Of a DNA stretch of 64,000 nucleotides, positions 42,175 to 50,081 are shown piece by piece. The translations under genes were made by a program, and so were the position numbers. Positions within the stretch are counted from its first letter, which is position 1, and each line of letters starts with the position of its first letter. The notes under the pieces are model-generated. The model had not been told where the DNA came from, did not search any database, and saw only the letters and a list, made by a program, of their open reading frames with translations. Source of the DNA: NORP233 sp050186825 (GTDB taxonomy: Bacteria > Planctomycetota > J058); the NCBI GenBank assembly GCA_050186825.1, contig JBFWYD010000009.1:1-64000 (forward strand). Reading direction: 5' to 3'.

Positions 42175-43085
42175 GGGCGGGTCGGGTCGAGGACCAGGAG
42201 CGCCAGCAGGAGCGGCAGGTAGGCCAGGCTGGCGAGGAACAGCCGGCGCGCGGCCAGGCGCGTGCGGCGGAGCATCCAGGCCAGGGACAGGCCGAGGAAC
42301 ACTGTGCCGAGCACGAGCGCGCCCGCCGCGTAGAGCCAGCCGCCCATGCCGGTCAGCGGGGCGAGGACCGAGATCGGCAGGAGGGCGGCCGAGTAGAGGA
42401 CCGCGTGATGCGCGGAGAAGCCGCCCGAGCGATCGACGCTGCTCGCCATGCAGAAGCCGCCCTGCTCGTAGTCGTCCTGGTGGTACCAGTCGATCGCGAG
42501 GAAGTGCGGGATCTGCCACACGAAGAGCACGGCGAACAGGACCCAGGCCCCGGGCTCGAGCTCGCCGGTGCGGGCGACCCAGCCGATCATGGGGGGAACG
42601 GCGCCGCACACCGCGCCGGCCAGGGTGTTGAGCGAGGTGCGGGGCTTGAGCGGGGTGTAGACGCCGACGTAGAGCGCGGCGACCAGGAAGGCCAGGGCGG
42701 CGGCGAGGGGCGAGACGAGCAGGGTCAGCCCGCCCACGCCGAGCACGAGCAGCAGCAGCCCCCAGCTGACGCCCTCGAGGAGGGAGAGGCGGCCGGAGGG
42801 GAGCGGGCGGCCGCGGGTGCGCTGCATCTGGCGGTCGCGCTCGACCTCGAGGCACTGGTTCAGGGCGTTGGCGCCGAACGCGGCCAGGGTCGTGCCGACG
42901 AGCACCAGGGCGCAGCGTAGGCCGTCGAAGGCCACGGGCTCCGCGGCGGCGCTCCCGCCCAGCACGTAGCCCGCGCCTGCGGTCACGACCACGAGCGAGC
43001 TGAGCCGGTACTTGGTCATCTCGACCAGCGCGGCGGCCTTGGCGCGCAAGGTCGGGAGCGTGAGCGTGAGCGGCGGAGCGTCCAT
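42171..43085 (-). CDS. ctaB: Protohaem IX farnesyltransferase (haem O synthase)
   Basis: 304 residues, a typical length. UbiA-type prenyltransferase of the inner membrane that adds farnesyl to haem B to make haem O for aa3/bo3-type oxidases. The two Asp-rich regions are present: NQCLEVERDRQMQRTRGRPL near residue 85 and the loop around IDWYHQDDYEQGGFCM. YTPLKPRTSLNTLAGAVCGA and PPMIGWVARTG are typical. ATG 43085 is the first codon of the conserved protein; the frame extends to 43157 without support. It is divergent from the haem A synthase gene 155 nt away, and both enzymes act in sequence. Confidence 0.93.
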   Translation of the reverse strand: MDAPPLTLTLPTLRAKAAALVEMTKYRLSSLVVVTAGAGYVLGGSAAAEPVAFDGLRCALVLVGTTLAAFGANALNQCLEVERDRQMQRTRGRPLPSGRLSLLEGVSWGLLLLVLGVGGLTLLVSPLAAALAFLVAALYVGVYTPLKPRTSLNTLAGAVCGAVPPMIGWVARTGELEPGAWVLFAVLFVWQIPHFLAIDWYHQDDYEQGGFCMASSVDRSGGFSAHHAVLYSAALLPISVLAPLTGMGGWLYAAGALVLGTVFLGLSLAWMLRRTRLAARRLFLASLAYLPLLLALLVLDPTRP

Positions 43086-43105
43086 GCGGGCCTCGAGGGG
43101 CGCAG

Positions 43106-43111
43106 AAGCTA
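43106..43111 (-). promoter_or_regulatory. -10-like TAGCTT of ctaB
   Basis: GATAGCTT on the minus strand lies about 20 nt before ATG 43085. It could be read as TAGCTT. No clear -35. Confidence 0.3.
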
Positions 43112-43224
43112 TCACGGCGGCGGGCCTGGGTTCACGCCCCGCCGCGAGGGCGCGCACAGCTTCCCCGAGGCGGCCCGAGGGCTCGTGCGTCGATTTGACG
43201 CAGGCGGCCCTGGGCCCGAGGCCT

Positions 43225-43230
43225 TAGCCT
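43225..43230 (+). promoter_or_regulatory. -10-like TAGCCT before ctaA
   Basis: TAGCCT ends 10 nt before ATG 43241 with no ribosome site. TTGACG at 43195-43200 is a good -35 match, but the 24-bp gap is too long for a normal sigma70 spacing, so the two may not be paired. Confidence 0.35.
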
Positions 43231-43240
43231 CTCGGCCGCC

Positions 43241-44674
43241 ATGACCGGTCCCGCCCCCACTCTGGACCCCGCCCCCAATGAGCCGGATAGCCAGGAGCCG
43301 GATGCTCAGGAGCCGGCCGCGGAGCACGCAGGGGCAGGCGTCGCTGCGGTCCTGCCTCCGCTCGGCGGTCCCCCGCGGCGCGACGCGGCCCTGCTCGCGC
43401 TCGGCTTCGGCACCACGGTCGCCATGTGGGCGCTGGCCTACCTCTGCCGCCTGCCCGCGATCCAGGCCCCGGGCTGGCTGCTCGGGACGGGGTTCCTGCT
43501 CCTGCTGATCGGCGGCGGCGCGGTGGCAGGGCGCAGCAGCGGCCGCGCGCTGGAGGGGGCCAAGTCCTCGACGCTCTCCTCTGCGTTGAACCTGCTGATC
43601 CTCGGGAGCGTGTTCAAGGACGTGCTCAGGGGCAACGCCGCGCAGGCGGTGTTCTGGGTCCCGGGGACGCTCCTGCTGGGCGCGCTCCTGGGCGGCGTGG
43701 GCGGCGCGCTCGGCGCGCGCGGGGCCGCGGGCGCGAAGGAGGTCAACTGGAGCGCTCGCTTCGCGCTGGTGGCCGCGACGGCCACGCTCCTGCTGCTCGC
43801 GGCCGGCGGCCTGGTCACGAGCCACGACGCGGGGCTGGCGGTGCCCGACTGGCCGAACAGCTTCGAGACGAACATGTTCCTCTACCCGCTCAGCCGGATG
43901 ACGGGCGGGATCTATTACGAGCACGCGCACCGCCTGTTCGGCTCGCTGGTGGGCCTGACCACCCTGGTGCTGGCGGGGCACATCGTCCGCAACGAGGAGC
44001 GCGGCTGGCTGCGGCGGCTGGCTGTGGTGGCCTTCGTGCTCGTGGTCGTGCAGGGCGTGATGGGCGGGCTGCGCGTCACGGGCCGCCTGACCACGAGCAC
44101 CAACGCCGCGGACCTCGCCCCCTCGATCGAGCTCGCGGTCGCGCACGGGGTCACGGGGCAGCTCTTCTTCTGCCTGCTGGGGGCGATCGCCGCCTTCCTG
44201 AGCACGCCCTGGCGCGCGGCCGCGCCGGGCGGCGACGCGGCGCAGGCCGAGGACACCCGGATCCTGGCCAACGGGCTGGTGGCGCTCTTGCTCGTGCAGC
44301 TGCTCCTGGGCGCGCTGCTGCGGCACCTCCACACGAGCTCGGCCTGGCACATCACGGGGGCGGTGTTCGTGCTGCTCGTCGCGGGCGGAGTCGGGCTGCG
44401 CTGCTGGGGCTTCCACGGCGATCGCCCGGTCCTGCCGACCCTGGGGAAGGTCCTGTGCGGGCTGGTGGGCTTTCAGTTCCTGCTCGGGTGGGTGGCGCTG
44501 GCCGCGACCCTGGTCAAGGCCGGCGCGCTGGCGGACCTCCAGCCGCCGATCACGACCTTGCACCAGACCACGGGGGCGCTGGTGCTCGCGACCGCGATCC
44601 AGGTCCGGCTGTGGGCGGGGCGCGTGCTCCCGCCCGACGCGCCGCCCGCCCCCGCGGCGCCCGCGTCCGGCTAG
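43241..44674 (+). CDS. ctaA: Haem A synthase (COX15/CtaA)
   Basis: 477 residues. Inner-membrane enzyme that oxidises the haem O methyl group to give haem A. The conserved blocks are clear: GGLVTSHDAGLAVPDWPNSF, IYYEHAHRLFGS (His), GGLRVTGRLTTS, AVAHGVTGQLFFC, LHTSSAWHITGA and TTLHQTTGALVL, with the four haem-ligand histidines in place. The first 150 residues (acidic N-terminus plus extra membrane segments) make it longer than the usual bacterial 300-360 residues. The gene faces ctaB and converges on the TPR gene, the two stops being 4 nt apart. No cytochrome oxidase gene is in the window. Confidence 0.93.
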   Translation: MTGPAPTLDPAPNEPDSQEPDAQEPAAEHAGAGVAAVLPPLGGPPRRDAALLALGFGTTVAMWALAYLCRLPAIQAPGWLLGTGFLLLLIGGGAVAGRSSGRALEGAKSSTLSSALNLLILGSVFKDVLRGNAAQAVFWVPGTLLLGALLGGVGGALGARGAAGAKEVNWSARFALVAATATLLLLAAGGLVTSHDAGLAVPDWPNSFETNMFLYPLSRMTGGIYYEHAHRLFGSLVGLTTLVLAGHIVRNEERGWLRRLAVVAFVLVVVQGVMGGLRVTGRLTTSTNAADLAPSIELAVAHGVTGQLFFCLLGAIAAFLSTPWRAAAPGGDAAQAEDTRILANGLVALLLVQLLLGALLRHLHTSSAWHITGAVFVLLVAGGVGLRCWGFHGDRPVLPTLGKVLCGLVGFQFLLGWVALAATLVKAGALADLQPPITTLHQTTGALVLATAIQVRLWAGRVLPPDAPPAPAAPASG

Positions 44675-44678
44675 CCGC

Positions 44679-46010
44679 CTAGCCCGCGCGGCGCCGGCGG
44701 CGCCCGCCGCGCTGGGGCCGGGGCGGCCGCGCGAGCTGCTCCTCGCCCGCGGCGTCGCGCACCGAGACGACCTCGGGGCCGCGGAGCACGGCGCTCCAGC
44801 CGATGGGCAGCGCGCAGGCCTGGAGCAGGCGCGGCTGGGTGCTGACGAGCGCGCAGAGGGGCGGCGAGGAGCGCTCGAGGCTGCGGAGCCGGCGCAGGGC
44901 GCGGGCGCGCTCGACGCTGGCGCTGAACACCCGCAGGCCGGAGTCGTGCTCGTGCTCTGGGCAGACCCGGAGCACCTCGACGCGCTGGGCCCAGATCGCC
45001 GCCTGGAGGTCGACGCTGACGCGGTCGAAGAGGCAGGCCGGCTGGGCGGGGATGCCGAGCCGCGTGTGGAGCGCCTCGAGGGCGGCGTGGATGCGGATGG
45101 CCGCGCCGACCAGGGGCACGACCTCGTCGAAGGGGTTCCCCCCTTCGTCGAGGTCGGGGCCGTGCAGGGCGAGCTCCTCGCCCCAGGGCAGCACGCAGAC
45201 CTCGACCAGCCCTACCAGGAGCGAGTAGCTGGGGTCGACCTGCGCGGCCTCGTCGAGGAGCTGGTGGGCGACGCGGTCCATGTCGTCGCCGGAGACCGGG
45301 AGCTGGAAGCGCGGCTCGTCGATCAGGGGGCCGCGCAGGTAGCGGAGCGAGATGGGGCGGCCGCTGTGATGCCTCCCCGTGAGCTGGATCAGCTCGCCCA
45401 GCGGCAGCGGCGGGAGCGGCCGGAGCGCGGCGGCCTCCTCCGCGCGGCCCGTCTCGTCGAGGAGCTCGGCCAGGTCCGCGCGGGTCGGCTCGTGATGGCG
45501 CGAGATCCGGAGCGCCCTGCGCAGGGCGCGCTCGGCCTCGTCGGTGCGCCCCTGGAGGCGGAGCAGCCCGGCCCGCAGGCGATGCGCGTCGCGCTCGGCG
45601 GGGGCGAGGGTCAAGGCGTGCTCGATCGCCGCGAGCGACTCCTCGCGGCGGCCGAGGACCTGGAGCAGCTGCGCGCGCCGCAGCCAGGGGTCGGGGAAGT
45701 CGGGGCCGCGCGCGCAGGCCTCCTCCCAGGCGGCCAGGGCGTCCTCGCCGCGGCCGAGGCGCTCGAGGGCGTCGGCCCGCCCGGCGAAGCCCCGGCGGTC
45801 GAGGGGGCGAAGCGCGCTGAGCTGGGCGTAGCACTCCTCGGCCACCTCGAGCTCGTCGAGGAAGGCGTAGAGCTCCGCGCGGACCTCCCAGGCCGCGGGG
45901 TCGAGCGGGGCGAGCTCGACGGCGCGGTCGGCGCAGCGGCGGGCCTCGTCCATCCGCCCGGCCGTGGCGTGCTCGATGGTGTCGTGGATCAGGTGACCGG
46001 CGTCGTCCAT
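44679..46010 (-). CDS. TPR protein with unknown C-terminal domain
   Basis: 443 residues. The N-terminal half is five or six TPRs (AVELAPLDPAAWEVRAELY, ALTLAPAERDAHRLRAGLL, ALRISRHHEPTRADLAELL). Residues about 200-380 form a mixed domain without named motifs (LDEGGNPFDEVVPLVGAAIR, IPAQPACLFDRVSVDLQAAI). The C-terminus is Arg-rich (RPQRGGRRRRRAG). No signal peptide. ATG 46010 has AGGAG 8 nt upstream. Two palindromes lie just upstream in the 141-nt gap after the DUF3419 gene. Confidence 0.75.
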   Translation of the reverse strand: MDDAGHLIHDTIEHATAGRMDEARRCADRAVELAPLDPAAWEVRAELYAFLDELEVAEECYAQLSALRPLDRRGFAGRADALERLGRGEDALAAWEEACARGPDFPDPWLRRAQLLQVLGRREESLAAIEHALTLAPAERDAHRLRAGLLRLQGRTDEAERALRRALRISRHHEPTRADLAELLDETGRAEEAAALRPLPPLPLGELIQLTGRHHSGRPISLRYLRGPLIDEPRFQLPVSGDDMDRVAHQLLDEAAQVDPSYSLLVGLVEVCVLPWGEELALHGPDLDEGGNPFDEVVPLVGAAIRIHAALEALHTRLGIPAQPACLFDRVSVDLQAAIWAQRVEVLRVCPEHEHDSGLRVFSASVERARALRRLRSLERSSPPLCALVSTQPRLLQACALPIGWSAVLRGPEVVSVRDAAGEEQLARPPRPQRGGRRRRRAG

Positions 46011-46102
46011 GGGTGTGCTCCTCGTGGGTGAGGAGCGCCGCGCAAGGCCGACGCCGGATCGCAGGTGCTGGTGGGGTGGGACGGTTCGTGTCGTCGCGCG
46101 GT

Positions 46103-46125
46103 CGATGGGAAGATCTTTCCCATCG
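46103..46125. repeat. GATCT-centred palindrome A
   Basis: CGATGGGAA / TTCCCATCG, nine perfect bp around the five-base loop GATCT. It shares the GGG-A-GATCT-T-CCC core with palindromes C and D on the other side of the DUF3419 gene. Confidence 0.8.
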
Positions 46126-46128
46126 GGT

Positions 46129-46143
46129 GGGCAGGATCTGCCC
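46129..46143. repeat. GATCT-type palindrome B
   Basis: GGGCAG / CTGCCC, six bp with loop GAT, 3 nt after palindrome A and 8 nt beyond the DUF3419 stop. It could also serve as that gene's terminator. Confidence 0.75.
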
Positions 46144-46151
46144 GCGGCGGC

Positions 46152-47249
46152 TCAAGCCGCGTGTCGGCGGCCCACGAACAGGGCCCGATAGAAGTAGCTC
46201 CGCTCGCGCGCGAGGAGCTCCGCGGCCCGGCCCTCGTCCCAACGCAGCCCCGGCGGGGCGGCGGCGCGCAGGTCGAGGGTGGAGTTCAGCTGGCGCACCG
46301 CGAGCAGGCCGCCTGGCCGGAGGCGGGCGCAGGCGACGGCGAGGGTCGCGCGCGCGGCGGCGGGGTGGAGCCAGTCGAGGACGTTGCTCAAGTGGATGTA
46401 GTCGAGTGAGGTCTCGGGCCGCGCAGCCAGGGCATCGGCCACGAAGCCCCGGACCTGTTCGGGCCGAACGAGGGCTGGACCCGCGGGGAGCTCGAGCCAG
46501 GGGAGGGAGGCCTCGGGAGGGAGGCGCCCGAGGAGCACGTCCCACAGGTAGGGATTGCGCGGCGCGTCGAGCCCCGGGTCGCTGATCGCCAGCCGCGTGC
46601 GCTCCAGGAAGTGGGCGCTGAAGGGCTGCAGCCGGTTGGCGGTGGCGTCGGGGCCGAACAGGGCGACGAGCGCGGGTAGGTCGAAGGTGGCCTCGAAGGC
46701 CGCGCGCAGGGCGGGCTCCAGCCCGGGGAGCGAGCTCCGGCGTGCCGCGGCCTCGGGCTCGCTCAGGATCGCGGTGACCTCGACCGCGGGGAGCGCGCCC
46801 CGCAGCGCGGCGAAGGTCTCCTCGTAGCGCCCGCAGCGATCCGGCCCGCGCGCGGCGATGGGCTCTGCGGGTCCGAGCGCGGCCAGGTCTACCGCCGCGG
46901 ACCTCGCCAGCGCCTCGAGGCCCGCGGACCGCTCGGCGGCTTCCAGGGGCGCGTGACCGAACAGTCCGGATCGCCGCGTGGGCGGGAGCTCCAGGGCGGC
47001 GAGCTTGAGCCGCGCGAGCGCGAGCTGGGCGGGGTTGGCATCGACGAGGGTCAAAGCGGCGACCCCGGGCTGGCGGGCGAGCACGCAGGCCGTGCAGCCG
47101 CCCGAGGCGATCTGGAGCACCGCCAGCCCGTCCCCCGCCTCCGCGCGGCGCTGGCGCACGAGCTCCCGGTCCACGAGCGCGTCCTCGCGCACCAGGGCGA
47201 AGGCGAGGGGCAGCGCGCGCGCGGACTCCACCCAGGGGGGCAGGCTCAT
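46152..47249 (-). CDS. DUF3419/BtaA-like SAM-dependent protein
   Basis: 365 residues from ATG 47249. The N-terminal SAM-binding region is recognisable: LAVLQIASGGCTACVLARQP, TLVDANPAQLALARLKLAAL. Later blocks match DUF3419 (IHLSNVLDWLHPAAARATLA, LLAVRQLNSTLDLRAA, SYFYRALFVG). Characterised relatives (BtaA) transfer the 3-amino-3-carboxypropyl group of SAM to diacylglycerol in betaine-lipid synthesis; no BtaB-like methyltransferase is adjacent, so the product is not certain. GACAGT ends 7 nt before ATG, with TTGCGC 17 bp further up. Both intergenic flanks carry GATCT palindromes. Confidence 0.78.
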   Translation of the reverse strand: MSLPPWVESARALPLAFALVREDALVDRELVRQRRAEAGDGLAVLQIASGGCTACVLARQPGVAALTLVDANPAQLALARLKLAALELPPTRRSGLFGHAPLEAAERSAGLEALARSAAVDLAALGPAEPIAARGPDRCGRYEETFAALRGALPAVEVTAILSEPEAAARRSSLPGLEPALRAAFEATFDLPALVALFGPDATANRLQPFSAHFLERTRLAISDPGLDAPRNPYLWDVLLGRLPPEASLPWLELPAGPALVRPEQVRGFVADALAARPETSLDYIHLSNVLDWLHPAAARATLAVACARLRPGGLLAVRQLNSTLDLRAAAPPGLRWDEGRAAELLARERSYFYRALFVGRRHAA

Positions 47250-47256
47250 GGAGGGC

Positions 47257-47285
47257 ACTGTCCCGGCTCACGACGACCGGCGCAA
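47257..47285 (-). promoter_or_regulatory. Candidate promoter: TTGCGC, 17 bp, GACAGT, 7 nt, ATG
   Basis: Minus strand, TTGCGC (47285-47280) and GACAGT (47262-47257), correctly spaced, ending 7 nt before ATG 47249 with no ribosome site. The matches are partial. Confidence 0.35.
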
Positions 47286-47314
47286 CGCAACGCGCGCCGA
47301 GCGTCCTGAGTGGG

Positions 47315-47333
47315 ATGGGCAGATCTTGCCCAT
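47315..47333. repeat. GATCT-centred palindrome C
   Basis: ATGGGCA / TGCCCAT, seven perfect bp around the loop GATCT, in the gap between the divergent DUF3419 and transposase genes. Confidence 0.8.
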
Positions 47334-47345
47334 GACACGGACCAC

Positions 47346-47360
47346 GGGCAGATCTTGCCC
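47346..47360. repeat. GATCT-centred palindrome D
   Basis: GGGCA / TGCCC, five bp around loop GATCT, sharing a 15-nt core with palindrome C, 29 nt centre to centre. It lies 80 nt before the transposase start. Confidence 0.78.
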
Positions 47361-47440
47361 ACGATGGGACGGACGCCGGGCCGCAACCTGCTTCCCCTTT
47401 GTCCGCCCCGCGCGGCCGCTCCCTTGCGACGCCGCGCTGC

Positions 47441-48382
47441 ATGGTCCTGCCGCGTCGGGTCGTGGAGTCCGCGACCTACCTCATCACGCGTCGCTGCACC
47501 GATCGGCGCTTCTACCTGCTGCCGCATCGCGAGGTGCTGGAGCTGCTCTGGTACTGCGTCGCCTACCCGGCCATGCTCTACGGGGTCGAGGTCCACGCCC
47601 TCGTGTTCATGTCCAACCACGTACACCTGGTGATCTCTGACCCCGAGCGCAACCTGCCCGAGTTCATGCACTGGTTCTGCCAGAAGACGGGCGCGGCCCT
47701 CAATCAGCGCTACGGGCAGACGGGGACCACGACGATCTGGGAGTCGCACCGCCGCTACACCTCGATCCGCCAGATCGACTCCGACGCGCTCGAGCGCGCG
47801 CTGCTCTACACCCTGATGAACCCCGTCTCGTCCGGCCTGGTCCGCACGGCCTCCGCCTGGCGAGACGCAGTGACCCTGCCAGAGGCCTTTGGCACCACGC
47901 GCCTCGTTCCGCGCCCCAAGAGGTTCTTCCGCCAGAAGGGCAAGGACGCGCTCCCGGAGGAGGTCCCGCTCACGCTCACCTGCCCGGCGCTGCTGCGCGA
48001 CCGCTACCCCACCGACGACGCCTACCGCGCGGCCTTCAACAAGCTCCTCCGCGACGACGAGCGCCGGGTCCAGCGCGAGCTCCGCGCCCTGGGCCGCTCC
48101 TTCTTCGGCTGGAAGCGCGTCCTCCAGCAACGGCCGACGGACCAGCCAAGCTACAAGCCAGCGGCCTACGAGCCCTTGCGCTGGACCTTCCAGTGCACCC
48201 ACCCCGACCTCCGCCGCCACCTCGAGGGCGAGGAACTCTCGTGGCGGGCCCGCACGCACGCCGCCTACGGCGTGTTCAAGGACCCCGAGACTCGCCCCGA
48301 GGCCCGCTTCCCCCGCGACTCCTACCAGTGGGTGAGACATCTCGGCGCGGAGGTCGAGGACGAAGTCCCTCCCGACGATTAG
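47441..48382 (+). CDS. RAYT-type (TnpA_REP) HUH transposase
   Basis: 313 residues from ATG 47441; an upstream TTG at 47399 is less likely. It has the IS200/RAYT Y1 layout: ATYLITRRCTDRRFYLLPH at the N-terminus, the HUH metal site VFMSNHVHLVISD, FMHWFCQKTGAALNQRYGQ, and the catalytic-Tyr region ALLYTLMNPVSSGLV. The C-terminal 150 residues are longer than in IS200. RAYTs are usually single-copy, not bounded by inverted repeats, and act on nearby REP palindromes. Here two GATCT palindromes are just upstream and two more lie 1.2 kb away. No target duplication or terminal repeat is visible. GC content is like the neighbours, so recent arrival is not indicated. Confidence 0.87.
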   Translation: MVLPRRVVESATYLITRRCTDRRFYLLPHREVLELLWYCVAYPAMLYGVEVHALVFMSNHVHLVISDPERNLPEFMHWFCQKTGAALNQRYGQTGTTTIWESHRRYTSIRQIDSDALERALLYTLMNPVSSGLVRTASAWRDAVTLPEAFGTTRLVPRPKRFFRQKGKDALPEEVPLTLTCPALLRDRYPTDDAYRAAFNKLLRDDERRVQRELRALGRSFFGWKRVLQQRPTDQPSYKPAAYEPLRWTFQCTHPDLRRHLEGEELSWRARTHAAYGVFKDPETRPEARFPRDSYQWVRHLGAEVEDEVPPDD

Positions 48383-48588
48383 CCCCCTCGCAGCACGACC
48401 GCCCGCAGGACGAGCCCCCTCGTCCCGCACCTTCGTGTACGCCCTCCTCCACGCCATCACGCCCACGGGACTTACGCCAGCGCGAATGCGTCTCGCGTCG
48501 TCTCACGGCACCCGCCGCGCCGCCGGCCCGCGCCCTCGCCGCCGCGGGCATGGCCGAACACCGTGTGCCCAGACTCCTGTGCACGCCC

Positions 48589-49098
48589 CTAGCTGCGAGC
48601 CTTCTTCTTGGCGGCCTTCTTCTTGGTGGCCTTCAGCTTGCGCTTGGCTGCCAGGTCCTCGAGGGCCTGGACGGTCTTGCGGATGCGGCGCGCGCGGGTC
48701 TCGGGCTTCTTGGCCTCCTCGATGGCGTCGGCGTATTCCTTCTGATGCGAGTCGCTCAGGGCGTTCCAGGCCTCCCAGGCGGGAGGGGTCTCGCGGAGGG
48801 CGCGGGCGAGGTCGCGGGCGGGCTTGATCACGCGGGGGGCCGCGTCGAGGGCGACCTCGAGGGTCACGCGGGCGCCGGGCTCGATGCCGGCGGCTTCGCG
48901 GTTGCTGCGGCGGATGCCGATCATGTGGCGGCCGCCGTAGGTGGCGATGGTCGTGCGGAAGGTGTGGTCGTTGATCGTGACCGTGACCGGGGCGCGCGCC
49001 TTGCCGAACACCTCGCGCGGGTCGAAGGGGAGCTCGACGGCGTGGCCGTGGGTGTTCTCGGGCTGGAACAGGGTCGCCTCGAAGCGCTGGCGGGTCAT
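48589..49098 (-). CDS. YdeI/OmpD-associated family protein with Lys-rich tail
   Basis: 169 residues. The N-terminal DUF1905-type barrel (HGHAVELPFDPREVFGKARA, VTVTINDHTFRTTIATYGG, HMIGIRRSNREAAGIEPGA) is followed by the YdeI helical part (WNALSDSHQKEYADAIEEAK, ETRARRIRKTVQALEDLA). The last 18 residues are histone-H1-like (KLKATKKKAAKKKARS). Family members are linked to peptide or stress tolerance; activity is unknown. ATG 49098 has GAGGGAGG upstream and CATACT 17 nt away. The 206 nt between it and the transposase hold nothing I can name. Confidence 0.8.
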   Translation of the reverse strand: MTRQRFEATLFQPENTHGHAVELPFDPREVFGKARAPVTVTINDHTFRTTIATYGGRHMIGIRRSNREAAGIEPGARVTLEVALDAAPRVIKPARDLARALRETPPAWEAWNALSDSHQKEYADAIEEAKKPETRARRIRKTVQALEDLAAKRKLKATKKKAAKKKARS

Positions 49099-49141
49099 CT
49101 GGGCCTCCCTCGCGGAGTATGACCGCGCCGGGGGTGGGAAG

Positions 49142-49147
49142 TAACCT
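49142..49147 (+). promoter_or_regulatory. -10-like TAACCT of the SDR gene
   Basis: TAACCT lies 27 nt before TTG 49175, with GGGGAGGGG between. Leadered type. Confidence 0.35.
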
Positions 49148-49174
49148 GCCCGCGGACGAGGGGAGGGGTGCGGC

Positions 49175-50080
49175 TTGAAGTGGGACCGCGATCAGCTGCC
49201 GGAGCTCTCGGGACGCGTGGCCGTGGTCACCGGGGCCAACTCCGGGATCGGGCTCGAGACCGCGCGGGCGCTCGCGGGGCGCGGGGCGCACGTGGTGCTC
49301 GCGTGCCGGAGCGAGAGCAAGGCGCGCGAGGCGCTCGCGAGCCTGTTCGCGGAGGCGCCGTCCGGCAGGCTCGAGTTCCGCGCGCTCGACCTCGCGGACC
49401 TGACGTCGGTGCGCGGCTTCGCCGAGGGGCTCCTCGCCGAGCACCCGCGGCTCGACCTGCTCGTCGACAACGCGGGGGTGATGATGCCCGCCACGCGCCA
49501 GACCACCCGCGACGGCTTCGAGGTCCAGCTCGGCGTCAACCACCTCGGGCACTTCGCGCTGACCAACCTCCTCCTGCCCGCCCTCGAGGCCGCGCCCGCC
49601 GGGCGGGTCGTGACCGTGGCCAGCCTGGCGCACCGCCAGGGCTGGATCGACTTCGACGACCTCCACTGGGAGCGGCGCCGCTACCGGCGCGTCGCCTCCT
49701 ACGGGCAGAGCAAGCTCGCCAACCTCCTGTTCGCCTTCGAGCTCGCCCGCAGGCTCCAGGCGCGGGGCTCGCGAGTGGTCTCGACCGCCGCGCATCCGGG
49801 CTGGACCGCCACCGACCTCCAGCGCCACACCCGCCTGTTCGAGGTCCTAAACCCGCTGTTCGCGATGTCCCCCGCGCAGGGCGCGCTGCCCGCCCTGCGC
49901 GCTGCCGTGGACCCCGAGTGCCGCGGCGGCGAGTACTTCGGCCCCGACGGCGCCTTCGAGGTGCGCGGGCACCCGGTGCGCGTGCAGGCGACCCGCCGGG
50001 CCCAGGACGCGGCCGCGGCCGCGCGGCTGTGGAGCGCGAGCGAGGAGCTGACGGGCGTCCGCGCCCTCGCGGGGACCTGA
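49175..50080 (+). CDS. Short-chain dehydrogenase/reductase
   Basis: 301 residues from TTG 49175 with GGGGAGGGG upstream. Classical SDR motifs: VVTGANSGIGLETA near residue 18, LDLLVDNAGVMMPATRQTT, NHLGHFALTNLLLPAL, VTVASLAH (catalytic Ser) and ASYGQSKLANLLFAFEL (YxxxK). The sequence pattern is that of retinol-dehydrogenase-like or WWOX-like SDRs common in bacteria. The cofactor is probably NADP(H), from the Arg in ACRSESKA. The substrate is unknown. The phosphoesterase gene starts 1 nt after its stop. Confidence 0.88.
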   Translation: MKWDRDQLPELSGRVAVVTGANSGIGLETARALAGRGAHVVLACRSESKAREALASLFAEAPSGRLEFRALDLADLTSVRGFAEGLLAEHPRLDLLVDNAGVMMPATRQTTRDGFEVQLGVNHLGHFALTNLLLPALEAAPAGRVVTVASLAHRQGWIDFDDLHWERRRYRRVASYGQSKLANLLFAFELARRLQARGSRVVSTAAHPGWTATDLQRHTRLFEVLNPLFAMSPAQGALPALRAAVDPECRGGEYFGPDGAFEVRGHPVRVQATRRAQDAAAAARLWSASEELTGVRALAGT

Positions 50081-50081
50081 G

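Noticed and set aside
43195..43230. TTGACG and TAGCCT as one sigma70 promoter for ctaA
   Set aside because: The 24-bp spacing is too long; only the -10-like hexamer was kept.
47315..48382. Complete insertion sequence
   Set aside because: No terminal inverted repeats or target duplication, and no accessory ORF. The RAYT layout fits better.
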